A stretch of 64,000 bases of DNA. Origin: Protea cynaroides. Taxonomy: Eukaryota > Streptophyta > Magnoliopsida > Proteales > Proteaceae. The stretch lies in the NCBI GenBank assembly GCA_028583415.1, contig CM053268.1, positions 21,685,923 through 21,749,922 on the forward strand. The letters run 5' to 3'. The position numbers and the translations under genes are program-made. The notes beneath the pieces were generated by a model. The model was given only the letters and a program-made list of their open reading frames with translations. It did no database searches and was not told the DNA's origin. Positions 54,718-64,000 of this stretch are shown here, in pieces. Position 1 is the first letter of the stretch; each line of letters begins with the position of its first letter.

Positions 54718-56876
54718 TGTCATACCCTAATTCTAGTCGAACCAGAAGTGTGAATGAACCATCACAGAACCAACGGCTCAAGCCAAGATCACATAGGACC
54801 GTGCCAACAATCAAACCATATGTTCTACACAATCAAAGGTAATAATTAAAGAAACTATATTAAATGAACTGAGTATCCAATGATAATTAATAAATAAGCC
54901 ATTTATCCATTGTTAACCAAAACATAATTTAAATATCTTATTACAATTCCATAACTCAAAATATGAAAGTAAACCTAAGCTTAAACACAGTAAAGACATT
55001 TGCATGACGAATCATGCCCATCCTCCACTGCTTGCATGTCCATAGCCACCACATATCCATACAATGACACATTTATGTAGTTTTTGACAGTATTACCTGC
55101 ATTATCAGAAACTAAAAAAAAAAAAAAGTACCATAGAGTTAGCTCACAACTTAGCTCAATGAGAAATAAAACAATACATCAAGCAAATGCATGATGTACA
55201 TTCAATTCTTTGGTATGATTTAAGTTTGTAATATGCTATGGTAAGAATAGGTGACCACTATACCTCCATATATGAGAGTGTGAGCACACCCAATAGAAAG
55301 GCACCTACCAACACTACTATCGTCCCACATCACTCACTATAGAATATAGATAGAGCTAGAGCCTAACAGATCACACACTGCCAACACTCCCTCTGATATT
55401 ATATCCCATACCAGTATGTATGCCCCTATTGGCGAGGGCTTGCAAACTAGATTCGTCACTAGTGAATCCTAGATGTCATCAATTTGTATCCAAGGCCTTA
55501 CCCCAATATCCTTCGACAAAGACAGAGCTAGGGTTCGCTGACAATGCTACAACCAAATACCGCGATCACCTTCCTTAATAACCTGCGACATTCTAATCCG
55601 CTAAGGTGACAACGATACGACGATGCCAGTATAGTAAATGGTTTGATACTACAATCTTTCCTCATTTAACACACCAACCACACACAAACACATGCCTATC
55701 CTATTCATCACCAACAATATAAAGAAATAATAATAATTATGCATGAACAGTAATAACAGTTGTTGGATAACATGGTATAGGCACAAACACAAAACACAGC
55801 AACAGGCAAATAAATAAAAGTAAAACAAAGTAATTTGTTATTAACCAATTAGTTTAGGTCTTGTCCCTCACTTGTTGGATGATGTTGACTATCTTCATGT
55901 CCTTGAATATCACTCAAGTTGAGTACAATTCCTAGAAGAATCAATTGGTAATAGTTAGGGTTTCGTTCTGTCAGTTTACAGTGATCAGACTCACTGTATG
56001 GTCTGGCAAATAGCCTTTCTGGGCATTGTCCGTCATGTATCTGGTCGTGCATGGCTTGACCAGTCATCAATCTGAACAAAACCTGTAATACTTTCCGAGA
56101 GTATCCAATGCTTGTTCGGTTTGATTTTTGTCTGACCCGTCAACAGGATCGGACAACCTTCAGGTTGTCTTTCAGTCTGTCCCTTGTCAGAGTCGATTCT
56201 TCTGCTCTCAATGGGATCCATCCTAAAATGATTTAAGGTCGCACTATTTTAGGACTTAGTCTCATTATAACTTAGTTACTAATTCTTGATTTCTCTTGCA
56301 AATCCTATAACAATTGTCAAGGAAACATGATGTTGGGTTCGATCTTCCAACATGGTGATTGTAACCTCAACACTAATACATCTTAACATTTATAGAGATG
56401 GGGAACTTAGACTTACCGTTGATTCTCGCTACTGAGGTTGAAAACCGATGACAACTCTTCTCTGTAGAGATTTCTTCCTCTCCAAAGCTTTCTCCTTCTC
56501 TAAGCCTTCTTCTCCACTCTTCCTCTCAATTCTAGGGTTTAAGAATGATCACAAGAGTGGGAATAGGTGGAGAAATGTCACTTTTATGGAGGGTAAACTT
56601 CCATTGGGAGTGTGATTCCAATTAAGAAGGAGTCCTACTCAAACTTGGAAACTTTCCTAAACATAGAGTCGGTTTCTGAGCTTTACCAGTCAACTGTCCG
56701 GTTGCCTGATCCGCAGACCGGACAAATGAATTTGTCCCACTGGACAAACTACGAAGGTTGAGTTTCCATACCTGGCTTTGTGGTTTTCTTCATCCGGTTG
56801 GTTCCCTCAAGCCGGCTATGATGGGAAGACCTATCACGACACAGTTAGACCGGATTAGTAGAGTACATGACTTACA
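54718..56876 (-). mobile_element. Solo LTR, divergent third Ty3 family, duplication AGAGA
   Basis: 2,159 bp, TGTCATACCC...GACTTACA, flanked by AGAGA at 54713-54717 and 56877-56881. Its ends and its 'GGCGAGGGCTTGCAAACTAG' core are homologous to the other LTRs, but most of the rest is diverged. Its short words differ: CCGGAC/GTCCGG and TTGTCC/GGACAA at 56695-56755, GTCTG/CAGAC and GGACAA at 55985-56200. Leader donor CAACG/GTAAGTC near 56416, as in the ACCGGT family. Confidence 0.9.
54981..55111 (-). other. Candidate last exon of the LTR reading frame, third family
   Basis: After acceptor TTTTTTAG the frame reads SDNAGNTVKNYINVSLYGYV and ends EDGHDSSCKCLYCV stop. Predicted exon 2 (GIVLNLSDIQGHEDSQHHPT, 55935-55875) joins in the same splice phases as in the ACCGGT family, and the exon 1 side (ISTEKSCHRFSTSVARIN) is open too. 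DNA is strongly diverged from other copies while the peptide pattern is kept. Confidence 0.55.
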
Positions 56877-56881
56877 AGAGA

Positions 56882-58006
56882 TTTGAAGAGAAATAGAAAA
56901 TGAAGTAACTTGTTTAAGAATAGAGTCTCACCAATTATTGAGAAGGCCATCGCAAGTATCTCAAATTCTTCATTGTTAGACATCAGCCCCCCTATTTATG
57001 GTTATGTAGGGAAAATTTTGTTTTCAATTTGAGTTTCCAGACTTATAACTGAGGTAATGGGATTTTGAGACACCTAAGGATCTAGTGTTTAGAAATCAGG
57101 ACTATAATATCATTTTCAGTTAACTGAGTATCTGAGTTTCCAGACTTATATGTAAATTGATTTCCTTTGGAAGCTTCCATTAATTGTTTATTAATTGAGT
57201 ATCTATTTTCTGGTAATCAATTGAGTGTCTATTTTTCATCCAAGAGAAAGTGAACTCAGAGAATAATCTTGTATTATAAATATATACATCATATAAGGAT
57301 ATTCTGGAAGCAAGTATGAACATGTAGATCATTTTATGTATTTATATAGCAGAAGGAAACCAGCTCAATCTAACTAAGCAGTTAAAATCCAAATGTTTCT
57401 CCAACAATGTGACGGTGAAAATCAGAATAGTATTGGTTCAAAAGGATGCTTCTAGACAAACTTCCCCAATAATGAGAAAGCATAATTTTGGTTTATGTTC
57501 CCTAGGATGACAATGTTAGTCAAAGACAAATATGAAATGATATCACCCTTTTTTGCAAATTCTTATTTGGTTCCCCTCATCTCTTTGTTCTAAGAGAACT
57601 CTCTGTTTGAGAAACAATTGGCCTCAAGGCTCACACAACATTCTTGCTAAGGAAAGCATAAGAATAAATGATTTGCAATTTTGGGTTCCATCAGAATCAA
57701 ATATTGTCTTTCAAATGGAGCAATATGTTTGGGTACAAACGTGGAAGTTTCTCACAAGAGAGAGAGAGAGAGAGAGAATCTACGAACTCATCTATAGGGG
57801 AAGTTTACTCAACCAAGGACTCCTTGCACAAGCACTGCAAAAGTTTCTTCAATAAAAGGAGATTCGAAGGAAGAAGAAGAGAGGGAGGAGGCGTACCTAT
57901 GCATTGCGCCAGAAAAATGCTTCGGGGATTGGCTCAGTCCGGAAGAGGAAGAATGAGGGAGATTCAATTATGAAAGTGGAGGGAATTTGGAGTTTCTGCT
58001 CTGTAG
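56882..58006. other. MULE right subterminal region
   Basis: About 1.1 kb between the solo LTR and the right TIR. It contains short direct repeats (GTTTCCAGACTTATA at 57026 and 57137; TTGAGT-TCTATTTT at 57195 and 57225) and a GA microsatellite at 57757-57778. Frames at 57553-57973 run through the microsatellite and match nothing I know. It probably holds the transposase promoter. Confidence 0.5.
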
Positions 58007-58167
58007 TTTTCCCACTTTCACACGTTATTTGTCAAATGATTCGGTACTTTGGCATTACCGAATGCTTATGGAAGCATAGCCCCAGGATGAAATTATGCCA
58101 CGTGTCCTGATCGTAGCTTCACTACACCCTCTATAGTGAGCTCCTTCACTACAGAGGAGCCTGATCC
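58007..58167 (-). repeat. MULE right terminal inverted repeat
   Basis: Reverse complement of 2641-2800 at about 92%. The hairpin near the outer end is kept, with a paired T:A to C:G change relative to the left copy. Confidence 0.9.
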
Positions 58168-58176
58168 GATAGTGAT
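58168..58176. repeat. MULE target site duplication, right copy
   Basis: GATAGTGAT, identical to 2632-2640. Confidence 0.88.
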
Positions 58177-58624
58177 ACTTTATCGTACTGATTTCGGTTC
58201 AAATTTCCATACCATTACTATACTAGTTCGGTTTTGTTTTTATTCAATATCATATGCAGTTTTTATTTGGTACATATACAATTTGTTATCCGATATGTAT
58301 ACAGTTTTATACAAGATTTATTGTGTGAGAGAAAAATCAATATAAATATATACTAGTATATGTTGGATATGATTTCGAGAATGTGAGTGGTGAAGTTTTG
58401 GTTTTTAGGTTGCATGGTCTTCAATTGTGCAAGATTGATTAGAGAGAAAATTTCAGGCACCTCTCTTGTACTTTGCCTTATAGACACCAAACTCCCGAGT
58501 TCCTGATTAATTACAACCGCACCCAAACATTGTTGCTTGACTAAGAGAATATGTTAAATGACCCATTTGCCCTCCTTGATTTTTCTCCATTTCTTCTTCT
58601 TCTTCTTCTTTCCCTTTCCTCTTC
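58177..58624. other. Intergenic DNA right of the MULE
   Basis: AT-rich, no gene seen. A CTT run lies at 58592-58613. Before MULE insertion this joined directly to the sequence ending at 2631. Confidence 0.55.
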
Positions 58625-59040
58625 TACACCTATAACCCATGGGCTTTCCAACAAAAGAGAATCTTCCAAAAATAAAGATATCTTCTAGAGTTAGTGCAAC
58701 TTCTCCCTATAGGGAGACGAAGGAGTTGGGTTCAGGGCACCATTTCTAGACTAACACAAGGACCAAATCTTGGTCCTTTTGGACTTTGTAGGTGGAAGCC
58801 ATGATCGCATTGTATAGCCAAGCCTTCTTCCATGTGGTTCCGTATAGTGGCACCAAACAGTCGACCCATCGCTTCCATTTCATCTGGGGACATCTCCATC
58901 CTTTAAATAGGACTTTTGTAGTGTCTGAAAGTGATGATTTCAAACATAAGAGGAACTAAAGGAATCCTAGCTACTTCATTAACATTATCCACATGAGGTT
59001 TGAGAAATCTACTGATTCTCAATGTGGTTCTCCCCCCTTT
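58625..59040 (-). pseudogene. Plant mobile domain (PMD) relic
   Basis: From 59040 leftward the minus strand reads LRISRFLKPHVDNVNEVARI, then after a frame break VLFKGWRCPQMKWKRWVDCL, VPLYGTTWKKAWLYNAIMAS, TYKVQKDQDLVLVLV, a stop near 58748, and after another shift EPNSFV...GEVALTLEDIFIFGR. The order W-x-x-W-V-D-x-L...W-K-K...Y-N-A-I-x-A-S...NSF...TLED matches plant mobile domain proteins (MAIN/MAIL relatives, PF10536), shared by host genes and transposons. It is short and broken, so a fossil. Not part of the MULE, as it lies outside the target duplication. Confidence 0.68.
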
Positions 59041-60261
59041 GGTGACACTAGTTTGTGTCTGTTACAATCTCTCTAATAATGAATTGACGAAATCCCTAGC
59101 AGAAAGAGAAAACACGATTGAGGAAGTATATGGGATTTTTCTTTTTTACAATCGATGGCAAAGAGCATCGGCGTTCCTCCTATTCGTGATCGAGACATTC
59201 TCTTCACCGGTCAATTACAAAGTTGATGTTCCAAACCTTTTGATTTTTCTTGTGTTACAAAATCATGAAAGAGAAAACGAAAATCACATAGAGAGAACAC
59301 AGAGATTTAACGTGGTTTACCCACACAATGTATGAGGGCTACGTCCACGACTGTAGTAGATCGAAAAGTTTCACTATCTCAGAGAAGAACCGATTACAGA
59401 GAGAATTCCATGAAAAACTGAATACCCAAAACCCTAGGATATAAGGAGTTTATATATTACTCCGTACACAGATAGAATTACCGGAATCGTGGCTTGGTGA
59501 TACGCAGGGCCTGGGCAACAGACTTCACAACTGCAAATTCATTAGGATTCAAGTCATATCAACATCTTGAGTTCTTGTTCTTTCTCATCTCCGAATCGAT
59601 TCAAATGAACTCCTATCGCGACTCGATCTCAGCAGCATCTTTAATCTTCCTCAAGTCCAATGGATTCTCATCGACGGTGGTTTTTTTCTTCTTCTTCTTC
59701 TTCTTCTTTCTTCTTTTTTTTTTTTTTTTTTTTTTTTGCTTTTAATATCTTCCACAAGTGTGGTTATTTTTATTTTATTTTTTTTACTAACGGTAACCTT
59801 GCCGGTGGTGAATTTATGCTCTTCTCTGTATACAATGATTTTTATTTTGCCGGCAGTTTTCTATTCAAAAGATCTCCAACCTCCAATCTGTTGGTGACCT
59901 CCTTCGGTTCGAAGCTTTGGCTCCAAGCATTTTTAGCATTTGCAATTGAGTCGTGGCTGTACTTCGATTTTTTCTTATTTACTTGGATAGACCTTGTAGT
60001 ATTCACAGATTAGTGAAACCAAAAATGGGTTTTTCCTAATAACTTTTTAATTTTGCTAGAAGTCAACAACAAATATATTAATTAAAGAAATAAAATAGTT
60101 ACACTACACTCTCTTCTAGTAAAACCCCACCTTCGACATTTGGAATATATAGTAAATGGTAAGATAATGAGTTTGGGTAAGGGTAAAATGGTAACTTAAC
60201 ACGGGTACAAGGGTAGTTTTGGCATTAAGAAATTATAAAGGAGATCACGTCATATATTAGA
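59041..60261. other. Repeat-rich intergenic DNA
   Basis: No gene supported. The segment around 59280-59480 (AGATTTAACGTGGTTTACCC, GGCTACGTCCACGA) is like sequence often seen in plant copia LTRs, so it may be an old LTR piece. A (TTC)n/poly-T run lies at 59684-59740. The frames at 59494-60013 pass through this run and are not called. Confidence 0.45.
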
Positions 60262-62427
60262 TCCGTACGTTCAAATTTCGAGGAAAAAATTTCTTTTAAG
60301 GGTGGTGGAGTTGTAAGACCCGCACGCCACGAACCCGGTCTAACCTTACATTTTGTGTCATGACCCGTCTACATATCATGGTCGAGCCAAGTGGACCAAG
60401 TGTGTGAAGAAAAACCAAGACCCAATATGAAAATTTACTCAAAAACAGTCAAAATGAGGGTAGGGTCACATGCCCAAACAGGCAGGTCCGACCCCCATCG
60501 ACCCCCCTATCGACCCCGTATCGGTAAAAACAGCACGAACCAAAAATTAGGAAACTTTCCTAATTTCAATTGGAACCTTTTCTAAACTCAATGAGACTTA
60601 TTTTGGGAGGTTTTACTCTATAAATAGGACGTCCCTAAGCCTCTTTCACTCCTTTTACAACCCTAATTGAATTGAGAGAAAGAAAAGAGAAGGAAGAGAA
60701 TGAGAAGAGAAGGAAAGTGGAGAAGAAGACCAAAGAGAAGGGATTCAGAGGAAGAAGCATACTTCTCAGGTATGGATACTATTTCCATGAATTTCTAAAG
60801 ACCTTAGTGTAGATAATGAAGATGGTATGATCTAAGAGAAACCCAAATCATCCATCCATGGTTAGGTTTCAATGGAAACCATGGAGGAGATCATTGAAAC
60901 CATATAGGTGAATAAAAAATAGTTCTACACCATAGAACATGTATGGAATGGACTATAGAAGGAAGCCATAGGACCCAAACATGAAAGAATGAACAAAATT
61001 TGATATTCTCGACTCAAACCAGGGGGGTCGCAGTATACAGCTACCCTATCATCGACCCATCCTGCTATCCCCAGTTAACAGCAAGTTGGAAAAATTGGAA
61101 TAAAATCTAACTAAATTCTATCGACTTTGTTAGATCTTCTAGCAATATAATATCAATATAAAGGTGATTCTTAAAGCTTGAAAGAGGATCTACTAGCAAG
61201 CTAAGGTGAGGAAACAAGACCTAAACTAATTGGTTAATAACAAACTGTTTTTATTTCTTGAGCCCAATGCTATGCTTGATTCTATGCGAACATGCTTGTA
61301 ATGTGCATTTAACATGTCATCCAATATTTATATTTATTGTTCATGCATATTTACTTTATTGTTTATAACATGATAATGACCATGATGATAGGAATAGACA
61401 TGTGAATGTATGTGTGTGGTTGGTGTGCTTGATGCGAGCGAGTATCAGGGGGAGTGTCATAGGCCAGGCCTCAGCACTCTAGCTCTATCTCTAACTCAAG
61501 TCTTGTGCATTAGCATCGTTGTATCGCCATTATTTTAGCAAAACTATTACGTCGTAGAGTATCAGGGGAGGTGGTCTCGGTCCTTGTAGTCTCTGACTCT
61601 ACCGGGGGGCCTTAGCTCTATCTCTATGGGCGTTCTGAGGGATGCTGGGGTGAGGCCTTGGATACACTGTTTGACATTAGGATTGGTTAGTTGCGAGCCC
61701 AGTTTGCAAGCCCTCGCCAGCAGGGGCTTACGTGTTGGTATGGCACTGTACAACAATAAGCGTTAACCTTTGTTGTACAATGTTCATGGTAGGGTGGATG
61801 GGGAAGACAATAAACGTTAACCTTTGGGCGGACTTCCACACCCTGTGTATAGAGGAGGGGTCAATAAACGTTAACCTTTGACCTCCAACCCTTTCTATAG
61901 CACATTGCAAACTATAAACCAGACCACAGATATGAATTGATCGTATGCATATGATTGTTGCATTGTTTTGTTTTCTCACTGAGCTCAAGTTGGAGAGCTG
62001 ACCCTCGTGCGCACAATTCTTTTAGTTTCTGATGTTGTAGGTATTATGATTGAAAATTATGTCAATACGCCAACATATGAACATGTGACGGCCATGATGA
62101 ACAAGCTGTGGAGGACGAAGATGGTTCGTTAAGCGAGCGGTTCAGCGGTGGATACGTTTAGTGTTTAGTTTCGTATTTGGATATTGTAATATGTATTAAA
62201 TTATGTTTTGGTTACTTGAAAATAAATGGAATATTAATTATTTATCATGATTAGACCTCAGTTCATTATCTGTAAGACTTTCGCTATTTACTTTATTACC
62301 TTTGATTAATGTGGAATGTGTTTTGGTTTATCGTATGTAGGATAGCCTATTTGAGATCCTGGTTGAACCGTTGGTTTATTGACGATTCATCACACCGTTC
62401 CGAATGATGCGGAATTGGGGTGTGACA
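60262..62427 (+). mobile_element. Ty3 3' LTR with 50-bp internal stub, plus
   Basis: GTACGTTCAAATTTCGAGG...AAGGGTGGTGGAGT (60262-60311) is the end of a Ty3 internal region with its polypurine tract; the LTR follows at 60312-62427 (TGTAAGACC...GTGTGACA). The rest of the element is missing. GGGTCGA-family: clusters at 60455-60525 and 61020-61070, TATA box CTCTATAAATAGG at 60617-60628. Three CAATAAACGTTAACCTTTG motifs at about 61750, 61809 and 61863. The last exon is decayed. Confidence 0.85.
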
Positions 62428-62851
62428 TCATCAATTAATAGACCTGACAAAACGGACAAGGTCTGTATGATATATAGTTAACAAATTAGGGGAGGTTCGT
62501 GTGATTAATTGCGAACTCGGAGTTGGGTGCTTTTGAGGCAAAATACAAAGGAGATGTATGAAATGTTTCCAAGAAAATATAATAAAACAAAAGCAATGAC
62601 GAAATCATGATTAGGATTTTTTTTTTTTTAAGACAAGATATAAGAATCACATTTAAAATTTTAGGTTAATTTGGATTTTATTTGATGACATGTTATAACA
62701 TTGTAGATATCACAAATTTCGAACCAATATAGGCCATTGTGGCTTCCCAAACTCCTTCATGGTTAGTATCCCCTACTAATAGGGGGAGAAACTTTAGTTA
62801 TGACATGTACATTCATTGAGGATTATGAAGTTCAATCTATCTCATTAGTTT
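62428..62851. other. AT-rich intergenic DNA
   Basis: No gene seen. Poly-T run at about 62619-62631. Confidence 0.5.
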
Positions 62852-63159
62852 GGCTTTCTTTGGTTTGTATTATATAATGTATTATGAGTTATTTGTGACA
62901 AATCAATTATGATAATGGATTATGAGTAATAAATAATGACCGTTTGGTACCACTAAACATAATACATTATATAATGAGAAATATAAACAATCACCTAATA
63001 GATTATTCTAATAAGGATAAATAGCTACTCACCTATTTGTAGATAATGAATTATATTGATTTATTTTAATTATAAATAGACATTATAAATCATACCAAAC
63101 AATCATAAATTTTATAATATATTATATAATACATTATATAATACAAACCAAAGAGAGCC
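62852..63159. mobile_element. MITE with 34-bp terminal inverted repeats
   Basis: GGCTTTCTTTGGTTTGTATT... at 62852-62885 is matched by the reverse complement of 63126-63159 with one mismatch in 34. The inside is AT-rich and non-coding. The TIR start resembles PIF/Harbinger (Tourist) elements, but I could not see a clear target duplication. A second pair, GTTTGGTAC (62942) and CATACCAAAC (63091-63100), suggests another small element nested inside. Confidence 0.75.
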
Positions 63160-63639
63160 TCTGTTTTTATATATTGTGTAGTTACATTCATCCCAAAATT
63201 TTCCCCCTTTCTTGCCTTCCAAACATAGCTTAGATGCCACAAGTAACTATGAAGCCACCAATCTCTGCATAGAAATCGTCTCCTGCAGTCCTGCCGCCTG
63301 CCAAGGGCCGGATTTCAGCCTGGCCATCCCCAATGTATTGACAGGCGGCCAGATTGATCCCCAAACCCTTGTATCAGTTGCAGGACCGTCCTGCCGCAGG
63401 AGATGATCTCCTTCCCCAATCTCTTCCTTGTATGTGGCAACGGGCAAAATAGGCCCTTTGCATCCTATAATTCTAGCCCTAAACTGAGGATTTCCGGATA
63501 AAAATGTCTGTGTTGGCCAGTCGTGCCAGCCGTAATAACAGGCACGTCGGATAAGGCCAGCCATGCGATCACAGCTGCGCCTGCCTCTCAGACGACATGA
63601 TACGGTTTGGATCCTAGATTTCCATAGTATGAGCCTACG
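63160..63639. other. Upstream region of RPS2, unassigned
   Basis: Contains an imperfect inverted repeat (AATCGTCTCCTGCAGTCCTG near 63275 against GTCCTGCCGCAGGAGATGAT near 63387). Open frames on both strands (63212-63406 plus, 63564-63247 minus) resemble nothing I recognise. Possibly a small transposon remnant. Confidence 0.35.
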
Positions 63640-63877
63640 AGGGTTGCAATTAGACGGGCCAGCCTAGTCGGTCAACTTGCTCAAAGTTGGCCCAACCACT
63701 GAGGTTCCGTCCGGATTCCGGAAACACAAGCTCTACAAACCCTAGTCATTTCCACTCTCATCGGTGCCCCAGCATAAAAAATACAAACCCTAGCTTTCGT
63801 TCTCTCTCTTTCTCAGAAACAGGAACCCCCTTTCGTTATCTATTCCTTTAGCTTCGAAGACCTCAACCTGTGAATCC
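63640..63877 (+). promoter_or_regulatory. Ribosomal-protein-type promoter and leader of RPS2
   Basis: Telo-boxes AAACCCTAG at about 63737 and 63785, and TGGGCY/GGCCCA-type site II motifs near 63653 (GGGCCAGC) and 63687 (TTGGCCCAACC). This pair is typical for plant ribosomal protein promoters, where it drives expression in dividing cells. A pyrimidine-rich tract TTCGTTCTCTCTCTTTCTCAG near 63797 probably marks the transcript start. No clear TATA box. Confidence 0.65.
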
Positions 63878-64000
63878 ATGGCGGAAAGAGGAGGAGAGCG
63901 TGGCCGCTTCGGACGAGGCTTTGGCCGTGGCGATCGTGGGCGTGGCGATCGTGGACGCGGTCGCGGTGGCCGTCGTGGTGGTGGCCGCAGAGAAGAAGAA
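63878..64000 (+). CDS. RPS2: 40S ribosomal protein S2 (uS5), N-terminus
   Basis: The frame starts at ATG 63878 in a good plant context (AATCCATGGCGG) and runs off the window after 41 codons. It reads MAERGGERGRFGRGFGRGDR, then more RG repeats and GGRRGGGRREEE. This RGG-rich N-terminus leading into an acidic/basic stretch is characteristic of eukaryotic uS5/RPS2; the conserved WVPVTKLGRLV core would follow just outside. The protein sits in the small subunit near the mRNA entry channel and the RGG part is usually arginine-methylated. Other RGG proteins (fibrillarin, for instance) are possible but fit less well; the promoter motifs support a ribosomal protein. Confidence 0.8.
   Translation, partial: MAERGGERGRFGRGFGRGDRGRGDRGRGRGGRRGGGRREEE

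Larger units (their letters stand above)
2641..58167 (-). mobile_element. Mutator-like element (MULE) swollen to 55.5 kb by nested insertions
   Basis: The two ends are inverted repeats of about 160 bp starting GGATC(G/A)GGCTCC, about 92% alike, bounded on both sides by the perfect 9-bp duplication GATAGTGAT. Inside, on the minus strand, is a FAR1-type transposase: N-terminal zinc-binding part at 53952-54490, catalytic core at 35356-36297. The two pieces are separated by the 17.7-kb Ty3 element 2. Other insertions in it are the copia element (3247), several Ty3 LTRs (7793-14511), element 0 (14512-35355, containing element 1) and a divergent solo LTR (54718). The C-terminal part of the transposase, which should lie left of element 0, is not seen, so a deletion has probably occurred somewhere in 7793-14512. 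The transposase is dead (stops and frameshifts). What is seen: repeats, duplications and protein motifs; that they belong to one element is inference, but a strong one. Confidence 0.85.

Noticed and set aside
59494..60013. Plus-strand frames of 83 and 117 codons with Ser/Phe runs
   Set aside because: Translated microsatellite (TTC)n and poly-T; no protein family seen.
63212..63564. Frames on both strands upstream of RPS2
   Set aside because: No recognisable domain, overlapping opposite frames in an inverted-repeat-bearing segment; probably non-coding.

Overview
This is a plant (angiosperm) nuclear window. It carries the start of a cytosolic ribosomal protein S2 gene at the right edge with telo-box and TGGGCY promoter motifs, an exon of a plant DUF1685 gene at the left, a plant-mobile-domain gene relic, and otherwise almost only transposable elements with plant hallmarks (initiator-Met tRNA primer sites, chromodomain integrases, a FAR1-type Mutator transposase). 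I cannot name the species.

Layout. 1-2631: AT-rich intergenic DNA with a short tandem array, then the DUF1685 exon (minus). 2641-58167: one Mutator-like element (MULE). It has ~160 bp terminal inverted repeats at both ends, perfect 9-bp target duplications GATAGTGAT outside them, and a FAR1-type transposase on the minus strand (start at 54490, catalytic part at 35356-36212). It is swollen to 55.5 kb by nested LTR retrotransposons. 58177-63877: flank with a plant-mobile-domain relic (58625-59040), a Ty3 3' LTR with a stub of internal sequence (60262-62427), a ~310 bp MITE (62852-63159) and the RPS2 promoter. 63878-64000: first 41 codons of RPS2.

Nesting inside the MULE, left to right: a 5'-truncated Ty1/copia element (3247-7792); a truncated minus LTR (7793-9998) head to head with a truncated plus LTR (9999-14511) that holds a solo LTR (11243-13557); an old plus-strand Ty3 chromovirus, 'element 0' (14512-35355), whose integrase is split by a young minus-strand full-length relative, 'element 1' (18179-32470), itself split in gag by a solo LTR (24385-26725); a slice of MULE transposase (35356-36297); a full-length minus-strand chromovirus, 'element 2' (36298-53951, target duplication AAGTC), with two further LTR insertions, one containing a nested solo LTR; then the MULE N-terminus and a third, divergent solo LTR (54718-56876). 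Seven insertions (six solo, full-length or LTR-PBS copies plus the MULE) keep exact target duplications; element 1 keeps one with a single mismatch.

Most interesting. (1) The MULE can be recognised as one unit despite being interrupted at many points. (2) Elements 1 and 2, after removing insertions, are each about 11.9 kb and carry an extra gene on the opposite strand between primer site and gag, divergent from gag, with a conserved 5'UTR intron; it resembles the plant 'putative transposon protein' domain. (3) The LTRs of three divergent families share a spliced reading frame ending in a Cys-rich tail (HD-S-S/A-C-x-C-x-x-C type) whose splice phase and amino acids are kept although the DNA has diverged; no in-frame ATG is visible. 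(4) Each LTR family has its own short motif (GGGTCGA, ACCGGT, or GGACAA/CCGGAC) clustered at the same two places, upstream of the TATA box and in the first leader intron, and in the GGGTCGA family also at the gag/antisense-gene divergent promoter.

Most coding regions of the elements are broken by stops and frameshifts; only the DUF1685 exon and RPS2 look like live host genes. Splice sites, protein families and lineage names are read by eye from motifs, without searches.
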